Origin: Sphaeramia orbicularis
Taxonomy: Eukaryota; Chordata; Actinopteri; Kurtiformes; Apogonidae
DNA length: 64,000 nucleotides
Direction: 5' to 3'
NCBI RefSeq assembly: GCF_902148855.1
Contig: NC_043957.1
Location: 53,045,788-53,109,787, forward strand
The position numbers and the translations under genes were made by a program. Each line of letters begins with the position of its first letter. Position 1 is the first letter of the stretch. The notes beneath the pieces were generated by a model, which was not told the DNA's origin, did no database searches, and saw nothing but the letters and a program-made list of their open reading frames with translations. Shown one piece after another: positions 1-12,900 of this stretch.

Positions 1-981
1 AGATAAGATATTGTTTTAAAGCGAAAAGTTAAAACAATGTCCATTAATATGACGTCATCAGTAAAGAAACTGTCAGTTTGAGTCATTATTTGTCCCTTTT
101 ATTAATACTGAATGTAATGCATAAGAAACCATTCTGTACACAGAATTTTTAAAAATTAATATCAGTAAAGTAATTAAAAGATCATCTTATGTTTATTTTA
201 CGTTTGCACATTTTGAACCATGGTTGTATCTAAAATACACAGACCTAAAAATTTCAGAATAAAAAATATACGAAAGGTAGTAAAACCTGTGTTTTGAACA
301 ATTGTTGTCACCTTGACAGTTGATTTCACTTTACTTTACCATTTTACAGCACCAAATGTGGTCTTGTGAAGTTTGCCACTTACTGACCTTTGTAGTTTAG
401 CAAAGCCCACTTAATACATTGATAAAGAGTTGCTAAATACAAAGATACAACATGTAAAATAAAGACACTTTTGGACATGCTATATAATTTTTGTGTTTGA
501 GGGTAATTTCACCTTGCATTCATTACTCCTGCTAAGTTCAGCCAACAGTAAAATATTTTATGTGAGCTTAGCACAAGCATGGACTGGTCACTGGCCCAGC
601 TTTTAGTGTTTTTTTTTATTTTTTAAAAATTCTTTATGAACCGTCACTTTCACAGAGGTATGCAGATATGTGGAAAAATGAACATAAGTATCGAGAAAGA
701 GTGATATTAAAATATGTACCGGGAGAGGAAAAGTCATGAGAAAGAATGAGATATCAAATGTGGAAATATGAGGGCTAGTTTATCGACCACAAAAGTGGAG
801 TGCATTTTCAGTTTAATTTCTAAAGAAATCACAACCGTTCAACCTCAAAAATGCTGCCAAGTAAAAGTGAAAGCTGTTTGTCATCAGGGGCCATTGCCAC
901 AACCACATGTTTGAGTAATATCAGTCATGAAAACATGCATTAAAGTTTGAGACAGTCAGAAGTTCATGAGAACATGTTGAG
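1..981. other. Region downstream of best2
   Basis: AT-rich sequence following the best2 stop codon on the minus strand. It probably holds the best2 3' untranslated region. A TTTATT at 615-620 reads as AATAAA on the minus strand and is one possible polyadenylation signal, but several similar hexamers exist and I cannot choose between them. I see no other gene here. Confidence 0.4.
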
Positions 982-3900
982 TTAAGGTCCAGTCAGCTCT
1001 GATCCCATGCTCACACTACGGAAACGCTGTGGTTCGTCGTATGACGGCACAGTGAGAAAGGACATTTTGTGACCACCTAAGGGAGGTTTGGTGGAGAGAG
1101 AAGGCACCGCTCTGCTCTGGTTGATAATGGGCTGGGAGCTGCAGTGCTCCAGACTGGAGTGGGCAGCGGGGTGAAACAGGAAGGCCGAGGGGGTGACGGG
1201 AGCGATGGTAATGGTGGAGGCCGGCCGAGTGGACGTGGGCTGGGGAGGAGGAGGGGGCAGCGACACCAGAGCTTGGATTTCATCCACTGCCCTCTCTGTC
1301 ATCCCATCTCCTTCACCCTTCTTATCGTCTCCCATCACCTCCTTCCCATGCTCCTGCTTGGCTCCAAACTCAATCTCCAGTAGAGGTGTTCTGACGCTCT
1401 TGTCCTCCCTGAAACTGCACACAGTGCTTTGGGTTTCCTGCCCCAGTCCAGACGGCAGAGACCCTCCTTTCCCTATTTTAACAGCTGTCATTGTCTTCAT
1501 CGTCGCGGGTGCATTGGTCAATGCTCGGTGAGTGACGCAGTCTCTGGAGTTGCGCTGAAGTGCGGCGAAGAGCCCCTCCCATGAAGCCAGTCGGGAGGGG
1601 GCTGCATTTAGGAGGCGGTTGAACAGGGCCATGTTGGGGTGACGACCACCAGGCTCCTCAAGGTTCTCAGCAATTTCCTCGAGAGGCTGGAAGTGCATTT
1701 CCTCCTTAGGGATCCTGTCAAATAACATCAGAGGTATTTTCACTCTGTTATTTTTGTACAATCAGCTCCTATTGCACTGTCTGTCTTTTCTAGATCACAG
1801 ATACCCTCCTCTCTTTCTTAGTCTCCTCTTTTTATATATCTTTTAAGGGGTTTTTCTTTTTCCTCGGGCCAAACCCAGGGCCACAGGACAGAGGGTGCTG
1901 TATACCGTGCACAAAGTATAGACCCAGGACAACAGTGATTTGAGATAAATACTGTGAAAAGTTAAATATACTGAGTCAGTAATAAATACAATATTTTAAG
2001 GTACTTTTAAGACATATTGACAAGACTGAAAAATATTTAAACCAGTCATTGATTAAATTTTATCCAGCTTAAATAGACAAAAATGTTACAAAATAATATG
2101 GGCTAGATCTCAGTAATTATCAGTATTGTTTTTTTCTTAATTGTAGTTCGATCTTGTGCCACTGAATGTGGGTCAATGGTAAAAGCATGGTACAGGGATT
2201 CAATTTGATCTGAAATCTAAATATCCACAAAACTAATTTAATTATATTTGTCTGCAAAATATTTAGTGAATCTAACTAAACTTTCAGAAAATCTATTTTG
2301 CTGCATAAAGTGTTTAAAGCGTTTGCTCCTGGAGGATTTTGTTGGGTTTTTGTAAATTTTGATTTAATTTTGATTTGATTTGATGAAGCACTTTGTGACT
2401 GTCTGTGAGAAGTGCTCTATAAATAAAATTTACTTACTTACTTACTTACTAAAGACATTTTGATTAAGAGTCACTATTTAGGAAATACATTTACTAGTGT
2501 GAATTTACAACTATCTCAGAATCAAGAATTTTTCAAGGTATAATATAAAAGATATAAGCAGTGGTTAGATAAGAAGAAGATCCAAGAAAAACTCCAATCT
2601 TCCTGCACACCACACGCAAAGTTTTAGTCAACTGTGGCAGCATCCTTTCTCATCATCCCTGCTCCATGTTTCTTTAGGGGAGAGTGGGGTGAATTGTGCC
2701 AGTTTTTACTCAAAGGGACTTTAAAGCGAGGCCATGACAGTAATTCCTCCAACTTAAGTACGTACATATATTTCAGGATGTGGTGCATCCCTGGGAACAA
2801 TAACTTTGGATCTGAAATAAACTGTTTAAGAAATTTAGCTTTTGGAAGAAAAGTGGTTTTGTGTCCCAACTTGCCCCCGCTGCGGGGTAAGTTGGGCCTT
2901 TGGCGAGAATACATTGGGGTAAATTGTGCCAGTGAATATTGAAGTAAAACAGAACATTTTATTCTCATAAACTGTCATGCTATATAAATGCAAGACAAAT
3001 TCAATTAAAAAAAAAATACTCATTTAAGGTTTATTTAGAGATCATCACCCTATTAAACTATCGGCATAAATCATATTTTCTATTTTCTTCATATTTTCTT
3101 TCTTTTTGGGAAAACACAAAAAACATAACTACCCACAATGTTTGATAGTTGTGAATCATTTCAGGCAAAAAGGCTTTGCCAATAGATGACAACTGAACAC
3201 ACATAGAACGCTGTCTGTCAATTATGTAACATATAAGAATAAAGTGACTAAATTTCTGAACATCCCATTGCAACTGAGGCCACTTCAAAACTGAATAATA
3301 CTCAGTCCCTCCAGAAAAATGCAATTTTGCAATTGTATAGTTCAATGCATATTCAAAGAAATAGCGCACACATGCACACACATTGACGCTGGAGAGCCAC
3401 TCCACCCGTGTGAAACATTTTAAAATGTTTTTTCCTGCAGTGATAATAATGATCTGTGAACATAAAGGCTCTAATAGCCTTGAAACAGACGGCCTGTTCT
3501 ACCTCACTTTAGTGAAGCAGGAAGCAATTATTTTATTTTTGATGCTTGTGACTCACAAATGTTAAAGCTATGTTTGATTCCATGCTTAGAAAATATAGAA
3601 GAACTAAAATATAACCAGCACTTTCTGTGATGTAGTGGATGCTTTCTTCTATATGTTTGCTTATCATAGGATGTAATTAGACATTTTTCATTTAGTAGTA
3701 GTTAGTAGTTACAACAAGGGGTGGAGGAAGAATCAGTTTTTTTCACTGAAAGACATGTTTTTCCAGTTCCTGCATTTATTTGCAACTTCACGCGTTTTTA
3801 GCAAATTCCTGCAATTTCACTGCATAAAATCTCATAACCCCTGCATATTCCATCGCATGATCAAATATTTTTACCTGCATTTTTCTGGAGGGACTGAAAA

Positions 3901-6900
3901 CTGATCTTTAATATTATATTAAACACTGAAATCAGTGTCCCAAGAGCTAGACTCCGTGGTCCTAAGGGTGGCTGGGCGCACCCTTAGGGATAGGGTGAGG
4001 AGCTCAGTCACCAGGGAGGAGCTCGGAGTAGAGCCGCTGCTCCTCCGCGTCGAGAGGGGCCAGCTGAGGTGGCTCGGGCATCTGTTTCGGATGCCTCCTG
4101 GACGCCTCCCTGGGGAGGTGTTCCGGGCATGTCCCACCGGGAGGAGACCTCGGGGAAGACCCAGGACACGCTGGAGAGACTATGTCTCTCGGCTGGCCTG
4201 GGAACGCCTCGGGATCCCCCCGGAAGAGCTGGAGGAGGAGTCTGGGGAGAGAGAAGTCTGGGCATCCCTGCTTAGACTGTTACCCCCGCGACCCGGCCCC
4301 GGATAAGCGGAAGAGAATGGATGGATGGATGGATGAAATCAGTGTTAGCTAAAATAAACCAATGGCAGGTAAATCAAACACTGATGAGGCATGCCCATCT
4401 CCTCACTTTTCCAGCTCTTCTTGGCCCTTCTTTGCTGGGTTCTGGGCGTGTACAGGGTGGGGAAGCAAAATTTACAATGAACATTTAGTTGTTTTTTCTC
4501 AGCAGGCACTACATCAATTGTTTTGAAACCAAACATATATTGATGTCATAATCATACCTAACACTATTATCCATACCTTTTCAGAAACTTTTGCCCATAT
4601 GAGTAATCAGGAAAGCAAACGTCAAAGAGTGTGTGATTTGCTGAATGCACTCATCACACCAAAGGAGATTTCAAAAATAGTTGGAGTGTCCATAAAGACT
4701 GTTTATAATGGAAAGAAGAGAATGACTATGAGCAAAACTATTACAAGAAAGTCTGGGAGATACTATTAAAGAAGAATGGGAGAAGTTGTCACCTGAATAT
4801 TTGAGGAACACTTGTGCAAGTTTCAGGAAGCGTGTGAAGGCAGTTATTGAGAAAGAAGGAGGACACATAGAATAAAAACATTTTCTATTATGTAAATTTT
4901 CTTGTGGCAAATAAATTTAATGACTTTCAATAAACTAATTGGTCATACACTGTCTTTCAATCCCTGCCTCAAAATATTGTAAATTTTGCTTCCCCACCCT
5001 GTAGGTCTCAGTGTGTGGTTGTGTGGATTTGTTAGGGTGGGTGCCTCACTGTGGGTCTGGGTGAGAGGGTGTGTGGGTTAGGGTCTAGATCCGTTGGTCT
5101 GGGATTTGCGTCTCTGGCTGTGTGGGTCTGGCTGTGTGGATGTGGGTGTGTAGTTATGTGGGTCTGGGGGTCCAGATCCGGCGTACTACTTAACGTCCCA
5201 TATGTCGATGCTGCAGCCCTGTCTGTCCTCTGTGTATAAGTGCATGGCATGATGGATTTTGGTCTAAAATTAAGAATGTCAAATAGCTTTAGTGATAAAA
5301 TCTAAGCATATAATATACAATTATAATAAAATAATATGTTGAAAATAATCATAAGTGGGGGTGAGTTGTGCCACTGGCACAACTTAACCCAGGCCCTTTG
5401 GTACAAACCATCCCAGCCCCACCATTTTGAAAAACTAGTATGATCCAGCTGTTCAGAGCTAATGCCATGCTAACTGTACAGACTCACTGACCGTTTGTCA
5501 ATATCAAGAACGCAGAGTATGTTCTTGCAAACTCAGCAAATACGGTCGTGGTAAGAACGGTCCCAGAGTATGTACTTCCTAAGAACACAAGTCTCTCTGT
5601 AATTGGAACGGCTGCGTACTTGTGAACTTTCCTCCCTGTCTCTGCTGTACTTACACCATCTGCTCCCTAATGCATTTCCATCAAATCACCACAATGTCAC
5701 TCGATTTGATTTCAGTACATCTGTACTAGTATTTACATGTCATAAATACATTTTTGTATATTTTTCAAAACTGTAATTCCTGTCATCATTTCAGCCAAGC
5801 ATGGCCACCTGGGTCCTGGCCGAGCCGGCATGAACTGCATCTTGGGAATTATTCCCAGCCAAGTCTACACGAGTCACCAACCAGAGCATCATTAAGTTTA
5901 AGCTAGCTAACAAGAACAACATCCAGGTATTTCATGTGTTCTTGGTTTATGCGAACTTGCAGTTGGAACAGTACTTGGACAGCGACTGATGACATTTCAC
6001 GAGAAGACAAGAACAGACAAGAACGTGTTTTGAGAAATGGCTTAGGCTACTAAAGCACTAAAACATGTGGGAAATGTTTTTAAACTTGTCTGTAATTTGT
6101 TCAGACACAAGAATCAAAAAACCTTGATCATAGACATTTTATTTCGAAAGGCAAAAAGCAGTTTTGTTTTGTTTTTTTTTTTGTTTTGGCTAAAATGTGC
6201 TCACCTCTCATGCCATGTGTCCCTCTTCTTTGTAGGATGAGTAAAACGGATGGCTCTTCAAAAATATGCGGTCACATGACCCTATTTCTTATAGAAACAA
6301 GAGGTAGCACTACTGCCCCCCTGGCACAAATCACCCCACTCTCCCCTATATATCTGGACAGAATGTAATGGTGCTCCACTACTTGGTCTAGTTATTTTTG
6401 TACAAATGTGTAGCAGCAGCCGCTAGATTTATCACGAACAGCCTTTTATTTTTTTCATGTGTCACCTGGGGAAGATGGAACATGGTTTCCTTTCCACAGC
6501 CCTGACCACATCACTGTAACTCTCAAATAGAATACACCTGAATACTTTCACTTTTATCACCTAAGTTTCCCTGGAGGGGGGTGTTATATCAAGTACAAGT
6601 AACCAGAAACTCACGCCATGTCGAAAGTAGACCCCTGGAAGGAGGGTTTCCGGAGGACAAAGAGGGTGGCGGCAGTGTAGGGTGGTCTGGGGTTGGAGTC
6701 GTTCCAGTAGCGGTCTCGTTCCATCACGGGCAGATCTCCATACATGTCGTCCACGGCCATCATGGACACCTGTAGCATGAAACACACACACACACAGATA
6801 AAGTACAGTAAAGAGCAAACACATGAGGAGATTATTTCAGATGATTTTAATTATATATCCACTCAAAGTCAGCCTCCTGAGATAAATGAAAGGAGACAAC

Positions 6901-9900
6901 TACCCTCCCTTTTTCAAAGAATTATAGTAATTACACCCATTACATTACATAATGCTTTTACGTTTTGTTTTAGTAACTTTAAAAAATGACAAAGAAGGTG
7001 TATTCTAAAAATTATTTCAAAAACACATTTGGTTGTTTTGTCGTTCTTCACTAACTTCCGCTTCACCACATCACTATCTGACTGTTACTACTTCACCTTA
7101 ACACTTCATAATAAATGTAATCCGTAAGCATGACACCACTTTTTCTGTATGATCATATTTAGGAAAATACAAAATTTGGTTATGGTAAGAGGTCAAAGGT
7201 GGGGGTCAATATGAGGTGTTTTTGAGACAAAAAAAAAAAAAGAAAGAAAATGTTTATGGCCCCCATGCCATACCATATCATGTCAAACTTATCACATGGA
7301 CCTTGACCTATGAAGTAAAACTGTAACAAAGTGGAAAACGTTAAGACACCTGGAAATTTCTGTCTATCAGCCAGTTAGTCTCAAAGTCATCATCGTCTTC
7401 TCCAAATGGGTTGATAAGCTGCTCCGCAACCTTCATGACAAAAAAAGAAAGTTGAACAGGCTCATCACACCGAACTTTAAAAGTTATCTATCCTTATATC
7501 ATCAAAAGTTGTATGTAAGCCTGTGAAGGACCTTGAGCCATCCAGCGTAAAAGAAGAACTGCAGCAGGGTGAAGATGGGCACATACAGGTCCAGGTCGTG
7601 ACCCGGGTAGCCCTGACTGGGGTCCAGAAACTGGCGACCAATTAAACACACCAGGAAGAAACTGTACACTGCCAAAGTCACCACCTGAGGAAGGAAGATA
7701 TTTAGCATTATTTAATCACCATGTATCTGCTATGACCAAGCAGAAGCAGGAGGGTCGGGTCAAGCGGTGACAAGGTTACAAGTTATGTGTTCAATATGCT
7801 CTAACTTTGTCTATATATAACCTACATCAATGTGTGTTATATGGAGAGAAATTTTTTTCTTTTTTTTTGTTTCGTATTTTTATTGACGTGTATACAAGAG
7901 AATTAAAGGTACATACCAATACCAGGGCACACTGATGTCAACATTAACCAGGTTTGTAAACACCATTACGTTTTGATTTGCATATTTTTTGAGGAACAAA
8001 TAACAATGAAACCTGACAAACAACACAACGAAAAGAATATAAAGATATAGTCTGAATAAAATAATTAAACTGGTAACATAAGAAAATAAATAAATAATAT
8101 GACTAAAATTTGCTTAGAGGTCTTATTTCTGTCTTTGTGCATAAGAAATCAATATAAGTGAATCCCCAAAGGAACTTTGTGTTGGTAAATGCAAGTTATG
8201 CAAATTTACAGGATTTCAGTTCTGTTCAGCATGTTGATGCTCATATGAACTATGCTTTCAGGCCAAAAATGTCCAATTTCATCACAATTAATGCTATATT
8301 TTCATGTCACAAATGGCCAAGTTATATTTTAACTGAATTTACCTGAAAAACAATATTCTGTTCTTTTAGATTCCCCAATTTTTCTTACAAGATTATATAC
8401 TACATATCACATGTTTTATTTTTACAGGTTGCAATCTGGAGTATGGTGCTAATCCATCCTGCTTATGTTACGCCAATACATACATTAAGAATGTCACATG
8501 TCACTTTTTAAATCAACAGCTTTCTAATAATAAGCATTTTTATACAGAAATAACAATTCTATATTGTTATTCACTCTTTAGTATGATGGTAAACTATACA
8601 ATAAATAATTATGGTATTAGTTTTTGCACAGGGATCATTTCTGGAAACAGTGACATGGCTGCCGAGCATCAGTATGATGGGATCCATAACATATTCAATT
8701 CTTCATCCCATTATGATGTAAGGACCAATGTGTATATAGATGAAATATTTTTAATTTGAGCATTTATTATACATCATAGTAATAAGCTAACAAATGAGTG
8801 CATACAGAAAAAGATGAGAGAAACTTTGATTTTTCTCATAGATGTGAGTGTTCCTTTGACCTGACCCAGAAGCACCTTTTATTCTTCTCTCATGTGAATT
8901 TCAGAACATGATTGGTGCTGCAGTTTTAAGAATTCACACAAACCACATTAAATTAAAGCACTGGGAGAAGCTATGGAATGGTGTTTTATGATGTTTCCTG
9001 ATGAGTCAAGTAACCATGGCAATGAAAACTTTTGTCATTCTTTTCAGAAGAAATTGTGAAAATGACCAAACTCACACTTTCTTTAGGTTATTATTTCTTC
9101 ACACTTTCATTTTAGAAACACGATTGAACCTTGAAACAGCACATATGACTTTCATGACTCATATATGACAGTGTGGTAATTTTGAGACCACTGATGACCA
9201 GTACACCATATTCAAATACAGCTGCCTTTATGTGTTTGTCTTCCCAGCACGTTCCAATAATCTATATAGCTTCTATGAACCCATTCAGCTGAGTTTTCTC
9301 TCTCAAAGTGTCAATATTTTGGTGATATAAGGCGCTGTCTGTGGGTAAACTTCAGCCTCTGTTTGACACCAGAGCAGGATGACTGCTGGACTTAACCCAT
9401 AAAGACCCAGGGCAGCTCCTAAATTAAGTTTTCTCTCTATTTAACCTTTCCTAAGTTATTTATCGCCATGTATTACATATTATCCTCTGCATTTTGCATT
9501 TTCTCATTGAAAATCATCCATTTTTCTATGTTTAATTCACTGATCATGTAGATCAGGGGTCTCAAACATGCGGCCCAGGGGCCAGATGCGGCCCGCCAAA
9601 GGTTCCAATCCGGCCCGTGGGATGAATTTGCGAAGTAGAAAAACTCCACAGTCAAGGCTGGCGAACTCATTTTAGTTCAGGTTCCACATACAGACCAATA
9701 TGATCTACAGTAAAATAATAATAACTAGAAAAGCACTTGAAGAGCGCAGACCTCTGCCAAGGCAGATCAGTGACGCCCCCCCCCCCCCAATTGTTCCTTG
9801 TGCCACTATCAACATTTCCTGAAATTTTCATCCAAAACTGTCCATACTTTTTTGAGTTATCTTGCACACGGACAGACAAACAGACAAACCAACGCCGGCA

Positions 9901-12900
9901 AAAACATAACCTCCTTGGCGGAGGTAATAACCTACAAAAAATAGTGACTACATATTTTCTTCTTGGTTTGATGTGAAAAAATAATATTACACTGTGCCTA
10001 TAAATAATGACAACTTCAAACTTTTTTCTTTGTTTTAGTGCAAAAAATAACATTAAATTATGAAAATATTTACATTTACAAACTATCCTGTAACAATAAA
10101 ATGCGAATAACCTGAACAAATATGAACAACCTGAAATGTCTAAAGAAAATTACACACAATTTTAACAATTTTCTGCCTGTTACTAAGTGTTTAGCGTCTT
10201 TGTAGATCTGATCTGTAATGCACATGTGTAGATGATTAAGTTGAGGCAGAATATTGTTAAAATTGCACTTATTTTTCTTAGGAAATTGAATTTTTTTCAG
10301 GTTATTCACAACTTTTTTGTTTTGATAGGTTATAAAAGTAAGCATTTTCATGATTTAATGGGGGGTATTTTTGCACTAAAACACAGACAAAAATTTGGAG
10401 TTGTCATTATTTATAGGTTATTATGTTATTATTTTACTGGTCTGGCCCACTGGAGATCAAATCGAGCTGAATGTGGCCCCTGAAAGAAACTGAGTTTGAG
10501 ACCCCTGATGCAGCTGTTCATCAAAGCTCAGAGTAAATTCAAAGGTTATTGTTCCTATCATTTACTGAACATAAAAACAAGGGTCTCCATCCACTGTCAT
10601 TTATCAAACTCCATAGGTTTTACTGATGAATAAATGTTATAGAAGGTGATGGTGATTCCACATTCACTACAGAGCCTCTCAAAGTCCAAATGGGTCGTAT
10701 CTGATGACCATGAAAAGATGACAAACACCATTTTAACTCAATAATCTACTTGTACTGATAAGATTAATGGATGAACAGATATTAAACAGTTTAGATCAGT
10801 AGATACTTTTGGTCCACAGTGGATGTTTGGGTCTTCATGGGTTAAACGTGTGTTAAATTGAAGCAATGAATGACTTAAAAGCATCTTCTTGTAGGCTTTA
10901 GGGGTGAGTTAGCAGCCAGTGGCAGCCACCCTTAACTCCACTCTGTGACTAATGTTCAAAATGCATGTTTAACCTTTTATAGGGAACTCATAAAAATACT
11001 CTGGAATTCATTATAGTAGTATATAGTTATTGGAGGACCTAACAAGACTTTATTACTTTTGTGAATTTTTTCAAAATTTTTTATTGTTGTTTAGAAAATC
11101 AAGGTCAATGAAGTTACAATATTTGGTTCCTTACCCATAAGTGGCCAAAATAACCAAGAAGTATATATAGAAAATACAAGAAAAACACATGTAAGGTGAC
11201 AGGAAAATGGATTTTAGAACATTATGCTGCGTTCCAGGCTGTTTTTTGAGCCCATAAGTCACGACTTCAAACCACAACTCACAACTTTGTAAAGTTCCAG
11301 GCAAGTCACGCCAAACTGCCTGAGTGCAAAGAATTGTGGTAGCTAGATGTAAACAAACCAGCATGGTGGACCATGTTATGCCCATTTACAATCATTTCTA
11401 TCGCCAAAGGTGCTCGTTCTTTGCTTATTTGAGGGAAACAAAGGAGTAAAAAGTACAGCACATGAGGCAAAAAAAGTTGTTATACCTTTTATGTTATGTT
11501 ATTTTTTGTATATTTGGATACGTATTTGGTATTAATTTAGTCTTGCACTCATCCATCCATCCATCCATCCATTATCCACTGCTTATCCGGGGCCGGGTCG
11601 CGGGGGCAACAGTCTAAGCAGGGATGCCCAGACTCCCCTCTCCCCAGACTCCTCGTCCAGCTCTTCCGGGGGGACCCCGAGGCGTTCCCAGGCCAGCCGG
11701 GAGACATAGTCTCTCCAACGTGTCCTGGGTCTTCCCCGAGGCCTCCTCCCAGCAGGACATGCCCGGAACACCTCCACGGGGAGGTGTCCAGGAGGCATCC
11801 GAAACAGATGCCTAAGCCACCTCAGCTGGCCCCTCTGGATGTGGAGGAGCAGTGGCTCTACTCCGAGCTCCTCCCTGGTGGCTGAGCTCCTCACCCTATC
11901 CCTAAGGGTGCACCCAGCCACCCTATGGAGGAAACTCATTTTGATCACTTGTATCCGGGATGTTGTCCTTTCGGTCATGACCGCTCATGACCATAGGTGA
12001 GGGTAGGAATGTAGATTGACCGGTAAATCGTGAGCTTCGCCTCTCGGCTCAGCTCCTTCTTCACCACTACAGACCAATACAGCAACCGCATCACTGCAGA
12101 CACTGCACCGATCCGTCTGTCGATCTCACGCTCCATCCTTCCCTCACTCGTGAACAAGACCCCAAGATACTTAAACTCCTCCACGTGGGGCAAAGACTCT
12201 CCACCGACCCGGAGAGGGCAGACCACCTTTTACCGGTCGAGAACCATCCATTGCACTCAATGGACTGAAAACTAGCTAACGCTAGAGTAGCTGGTGATTA
12301 CGCAGAACATTTGCAGATAAATAATGTCAGAGCAATACCTTGTTTTAATAAACAATTTGCATAAACACCACATCCATGGGGGCCGCCATTACTATGTGAC
12401 GTCAGAGCTCAGAACTGGGAGTACATCAGTCTAGTATGAGTTCATGGGTGGGAAGTCACAGGTTTGACTGCCATTCCAGTGCATTTTCACCGGCAGAACG
12501 TTGGAAAAACATGAGTTACGGGTTGCCTGGAGCGCAGCATTGGACCAACATAAGTGCTGATCCAGACCCCTGTCCACATCCACATGATCCCTTTGAACAT
12601 CATTCCTTACATTAGTACCATTACTTCATGGTACCTAACAAAGCAGGTACACTCACTGTTCATGCAGAGGTGGACCTTACAGACCCTGGAGACCACATTG
12701 GACCTGAGATTGTTGACTCACTGTCATCACTGTAACTGTTGCTGTCAATGTCATTTAATGTGTGCAGAATTACCAAAAATAGTCACTTGCCCGATAAAGG
12801 GTTATACACTGAACTCCAAATGTGACGTCCAAATGAGGAGAAGGTTTACCTGAGTGTAGACCAGAGGCACGCTGATCATGTCGTAATGGAACAGCATGCT

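Larger units (their letters stand above)
2677..6346. mobile_element. 3.7-kb terminal-inverted-repeat DNA element, composite
   Basis: The left end GGGGAGAGTGGGGTGAATTG (2677) is matched in inverted orientation by the right end at 6322-6346; the ends share about 25 bp with one mismatch. Related motifs of the form GGGGTAAATTGTGCC recur inside at 2884, 2916 and, as back-to-back copies, near 5357-5390, so the subterminal regions are repetitive. No transposase is recognisable. Three other elements sit inside (3303-3896, 3939-4334, 4453-5001). It lies in the last best2 intron. Superfamily unknown; flanking bases TTTA and TATA give no clear target duplication. Confidence 0.6.
9396..10841. mobile_element. 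piggyBac-like TTAA MITE, interrupted by a hAT element
   Basis: Ends CCCATAAAGACCCA and TGGGTCTTCATGGG are inverted copies directly flanked by TTAA (9392-9395 and 10842-10845), the piggyBac target. No transposase is present. A hAT-type copy (9554-10507) sits inside. A second copy of the same family in the opposite orientation lies at 19781-20930; its ends and inner flanks align with this one. Confidence 0.8.

Noticed and set aside
1193-1531. 112-codon plus-strand ORF opposite the last best2 exon
   Set aside because: It is the antisense shadow of GC-rich best2 coding sequence; no domain, and best2 is clear on the minus strand.
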